DNA of 64,000 bases from Negativicutes bacterium. Its GTDB lineage: Bacteria; Bacillota; Negativicutes; Anaeromusales; Anaeromusaceae. Every line of letters begins with the position of its first letter. Within the stretch, counting starts at the first letter, position 1. Location of the stretch: the NCBI GenBank assembly GCA_009929485.1, contig SAAJ01000011.1:19162-83161 (forward strand), in the 5' to 3' direction. This document shows, in pieces, positions 61,788 through 64,000 of this stretch. The translations under genes were made by a program, and so were the position numbers. The notes under the pieces are model-generated. The model was not told the DNA's origin, made no database searches, and was given only the letters and a program-made list of their open reading frames with translations.

Positions 61788-62921
61788 CTACCGCCCGCGC
61801 CATTTTTTCCAGCTTTGCCATAAGCGCAGCAACCGCCCTTTTTTCAACTGTACTGCATCAGCCGGACACAATTCCTGACAGCAGTAACAACGAATGCAAC
61901 GCGCTTGGTCAATAAGGACCTTCTCTCGTATTGACATGGCGTGCGGCGGGCAGTGCGCCACACAACGTCCGCAGCGAATGCATTTAGCAGCATCCACCAC
62001 TGGCCAGGCCGTCAACTCTCGCCGCGCCGCAGCCGCCAGCCAGGAAGGCACAACCTCTTCCAAATTTTCATAGGTATGGGGCGGAGCAAAATCCAAAGCA
62101 AGGTCCCTCCCATCTCCCACTAACTTCAATCTCTCCAAATTCACCAAACCACGCCGTACAGCCTCCAATTCCACCGGCAGCCTGCCTCCAGCAAAGCCCA
62201 TAAGGCGCCCCATGGCTGCGTCTACCGCAAACGGATTGGCGCCAGCCAGCACCACGCCGGCCTCATACGCCGCGCCATTGCGCGGCCCCTGCCCTTCCAT
62301 CGCTCGCACGCCGTCTATAATCGACAAAGCCGGCCGTAAGCATTCCGCCAAATCAACCAACCACGCCGCAAAATCCGCATGCTTTTGCATGCGCAAATGA
62401 TACTGCGCTTTTTCCCCTCCCACTACGGCGCCAAAAAGATTCTTTACAGCCCCTGTAATTCCAGTCAATGAGTGCGTCTTCATTTTTGCTACGGAAACAA
62501 CAACGTCAACTTCCACGCAAGCCTTAGCCAACGAAAAGCCTTGCGCCATTTTTCCCGCAGCATACGACACGCGGCATGTTTCATCAAATGAAACTAATCT
62601 AGCCCCCTCTTCCCGGCACACAGCCATTATGCCGGTCTTTTCAGCCACCTTCTGCGTACTTTCAAAGGCTGGCGAATCCCCCACCAAGGGCATGCCGCCC
62701 GCTTCTTTAACCAGGCGCAACACCGCCCGCACCACTTCTGGATGAGTTGTCACCAAAAAATCTCGATGGCCGCTTTCCAGCATATTGGGCTTAACCAGCA
62801 CCAGCTGTCCCGGCTTCACAAACGCCGCCATGCCGCCCGCTAAATCAACCGCGGCCCGTACGCCGCGCTCAACTTCCGCCATATCATAATTTAAGGTTTT
62901 TACAATGCTTACTTTATCCAT
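61788..62921 (-). CDS. DUF362 domain protein with C-terminal ferredoxin
   Basis: A 377-residue protein. The DUF362 part (about 1-290) has VLVKPNMLESGHRDFLVTTH and VSVAKMKTHSLTGITGAVKN; the C-terminus carries two [4Fe-4S] motifs, CIRCGRCVAHCPPHAM and CIRCYCCQELCPADAV. The family is found in anaerobes and may take part in redox reactions, substrate unknown. The start MDKVSIVKTLNYD follows GAGGTTG. It is divergent from the PocR-type gene. Confidence 0.88.
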   Translation of the reverse strand: MDKVSIVKTLNYDMAEVERGVRAAVDLAGGMAAFVKPGQLVLVKPNMLESGHRDFLVTTHPEVVRAVLRLVKEAGGMPLVGDSPAFESTQKVAEKTGIMAVCREEGARLVSFDETCRVSYAAGKMAQGFSLAKACVEVDVVVSVAKMKTHSLTGITGAVKNLFGAVVGGEKAQYHLRMQKHADFAAWLVDLAECLRPALSIIDGVRAMEGQGPRNGAAYEAGVVLAGANPFAVDAAMGRLMGFAGGRLPVELEAVRRGLVNLERLKLVGDGRDLALDFAPPHTYENLEEVVPSWLAAAARRELTAWPVVDAAKCIRCGRCVAHCPPHAMSIREKVLIDQARCIRCYCCQELCPADAVQLKKGRLLRLWQSWKKWRGR

Positions 62922-63002
62922 ATCTTTCAACCTCAATCATCATCTACTCGACCCTAAAAAAGTCTACCTTGATAACATTATTTTAAAATAATTATTTGAA
63001 AA

Positions 63003-63031
63003 TTGCGAATTGATAGTTTGTAGTGTAAAAT
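63003..63031 (+). promoter_or_regulatory. Possible promoter of the PocR-domain gene
   Basis: TTGCGA (63003-63008) and TAAAAT (63026-63031), spacer 17, about 85 bases ahead of the ATG. Confidence 0.45.
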
Positions 63032-63114
63032 ATAACAAAGGACACAATGCTTGCTCAACTTCCTTTTTTCCTGACTCTATCACCTTGGGTTTAGCCAAAA
63101 AGGAGCGATGAATT

Positions 63115-63837
63115 ATGAAACAACACTTCAAATTGACAACGTCCGATGACTTAAACGATCTGAAAATAACAGACGTAATAGACCTCGATTTCCTTCAACG
63201 CTTCCAGGACGACTTTGCGAAAGGCGTAGGTTTAGCCAGCGTAACGGTTGATGTTAACGGCACCCCGGTTACCGATCCGAGCTCTTACACTCGCTTTTGC
63301 ATGGACTATACGCATGCCACCGAATGCGGCGACAAGCGTTGCGCTGAGTCTCACCGCAAAGGCGGCGAAGAAGCAGCTCGTCTTGGAAAACCTGTCGTTT
63401 ATGAATGTCATGCCGGCTTAATCGACTTTGCTGCGCCAATCATCGTAGAAGGCAGACAAATCGGCACCATTCTGGGCGGCCAAGTTTTAACGGAGTTGCC
63501 TGACGAAACAAAATATCGTCGCATTGCCCGCGAAATCGGCGTTGACGAAGAGGGTTATGTCGAAGCCGTAAAAGAAGTTCGCAAACTAACCAAAGAAAGT
63601 ATCGAAGCCGCTGCTAATGTCCTTTTCATTGTTGCTAACAGCCTTTCTAAATCCGCTTATCATCAGCGAAAACTAAAAGCCCTTGCTAATGTGCTCAACG
63701 ATGGTATCGCACAAATTTCAGCAACTATGGAAGAATTAGCCGCCTCGGCCTGCACTGTAAGCGAAAACCAAAGCAAATTAAATCTTGAAATCAAAAATGT
63801 AAATACGGTTGATTGTAAAATGAAGTTGAACACTTAA
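63115..63837 (+). pseudogene. PocR-domain methyl-accepting chemotaxis protein, truncated by an insertion
   Basis: 240 codons. The PocR-type sensory domain (about residues 20-190) has the Cys-containing segment FCMDYTHATECGDKRCAESH, then ECHAGLIDFAAPIIVEGRQI. It is followed by the start of a receptor signalling coil (NDGIAQISATMEELAASACT). In intact relatives this coil runs on into the methyl-accepting hairpin; here the reading changes after ...NVNTV to DCKMKLNT and stops, where an IS-like end begins (about 63811). The product would sense but lack the CheA-contact tip, so it is probably non-functional. Family call from sequence reading. Confidence 0.8.
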
Positions 63838-64000
63838 GAAAAAGTCCATAGTGACTTTTCCTCGTATGGTAGAATGGAGATCTCACAACACCATCACCAA
63901 TGAGGAGGCAATCACTATGGACTGCCATGATTATATCATACAAGAGCCAGAACGCAAGCGCGGCCAGCACTTAGGCCGGGAAGACCGAGGCGCTATTCAG
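63811..64000 (+). mobile_element. IS30-family-like insertion sequence, left end (continues past window)
   Basis: The receptor gene breaks at about 63811, where GATTGTAAAATGAAGTTGAA starts unrelated sequence. About 105 bases further a transposase-like frame begins. The right end and terminal inverted repeat cannot be seen because the window stops. Confidence 0.7.
63917..64000 (+). CDS. IS30-family transposase, N-terminal fragment
   Basis: The last 28 codons of the window read MDCHDYIIQEPERKRGQHLG and then REDRGAIQ, without a stop. The KRGQHLGREDRGAIQ block resembles the N-terminal DNA-binding start of IS30 transposases (often xHLTxEER...I). A GGAGG lies upstream. The remainder is beyond the window. 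Confidence 0.65.
   Translation, partial: MDCHDYIIQEPERKRGQHLGREDRGAIQ

Noticed and set aside
1..64000. CRISPR array, prophage, plasmid origin or rRNA operon
   Set aside because: No regularly spaced repeats with unique spacers, no phage structural or integrase genes, and no rRNA-like sequence were seen.

Overview
The window is a chromosomal segment of an anaerobic, fermentative bacterium, most likely a Gram-negative-walled Firmicute of the Negativicutes (Sporomusaceae-like). This assignment is inference. It rests on a Propionigenium/Veillonella-type methylmalonyl-CoA decarboxylase and succinate-to-propionate operon, a multi-subunit NAD-linked [FeFe] hydrogenase, NfnAB plus Fhs/FolD one-carbon genes, three lactate permease paralogues, a valine T-box, and Firmicutes-style Rex, DUF4321 and DUF3842 proteins. 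Almost all genes lie on the minus strand; ilvD, a four-tRNA cluster and the last two genes are on the plus strand.

Layout from left to right. 1-8271: a cell-shape and division operon reading leftwards (DUF4321, maf, radC, mreB, mreC, mreD, mrdA/PBP2, minC, minD, minE, rodA; rodA is cut by the window edge). 8393-16047: succinate-to-propionate operon (CoA-transferase, methylmalonyl-CoA mutase large and B12 subunits, MeaB, epimerase, decarboxylase alpha, a very small epsilon-like subunit, biotin carrier), with a terminator behind it and a 370-bp leader in front carrying a hairpin and an inverted repeat. 16048-24795: rex and a nine-gene hydrogenase cluster whose front half encodes a second H-cluster-like protein with HATPase, DRTGG and PHP proteins. 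24812-33664: O-antigen ligase, folC, valS under a T-box, divergent ilvD, and dispersed repeats, including two copies of a large hairpin element with compensatory base changes. 33676-40867: ubiD-ubiA-folD-fhs-nfnA-nfnB. 40933-49186: tatA-tatC, three L-lactate permeases and a polyprenyl diphosphate synthase. 49541-57063: siroheme-decarboxylase-like pair, ysxC, lon, clpX, clpP, tig. 57071-59218: six tRNA genes with clear promoters and terminators, plus an acidic EF-hand-like protein. 59223-62921: ABC-2 exporter, CooT, DUF3842 and DUF362-ferredoxin genes. 63003-64000: a PocR-domain chemoreceptor gene cut short by an IS30-like element that runs off the window.

A plausible metabolic reading is that lactate enters through LldP-type permeases and is fermented via the succinate pathway to propionate, with sodium export by methylmalonyl-CoA decarboxylase. 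Reducing equivalents would be balanced by the NAD-linked hydrogenase and NfnAB, and the NADH sensor Rex is encoded between the hydrogenase and propionate operons. The decarboxylase membrane (beta) subunit is not in the window. All product names come from reading the translated sequence, without database searches.
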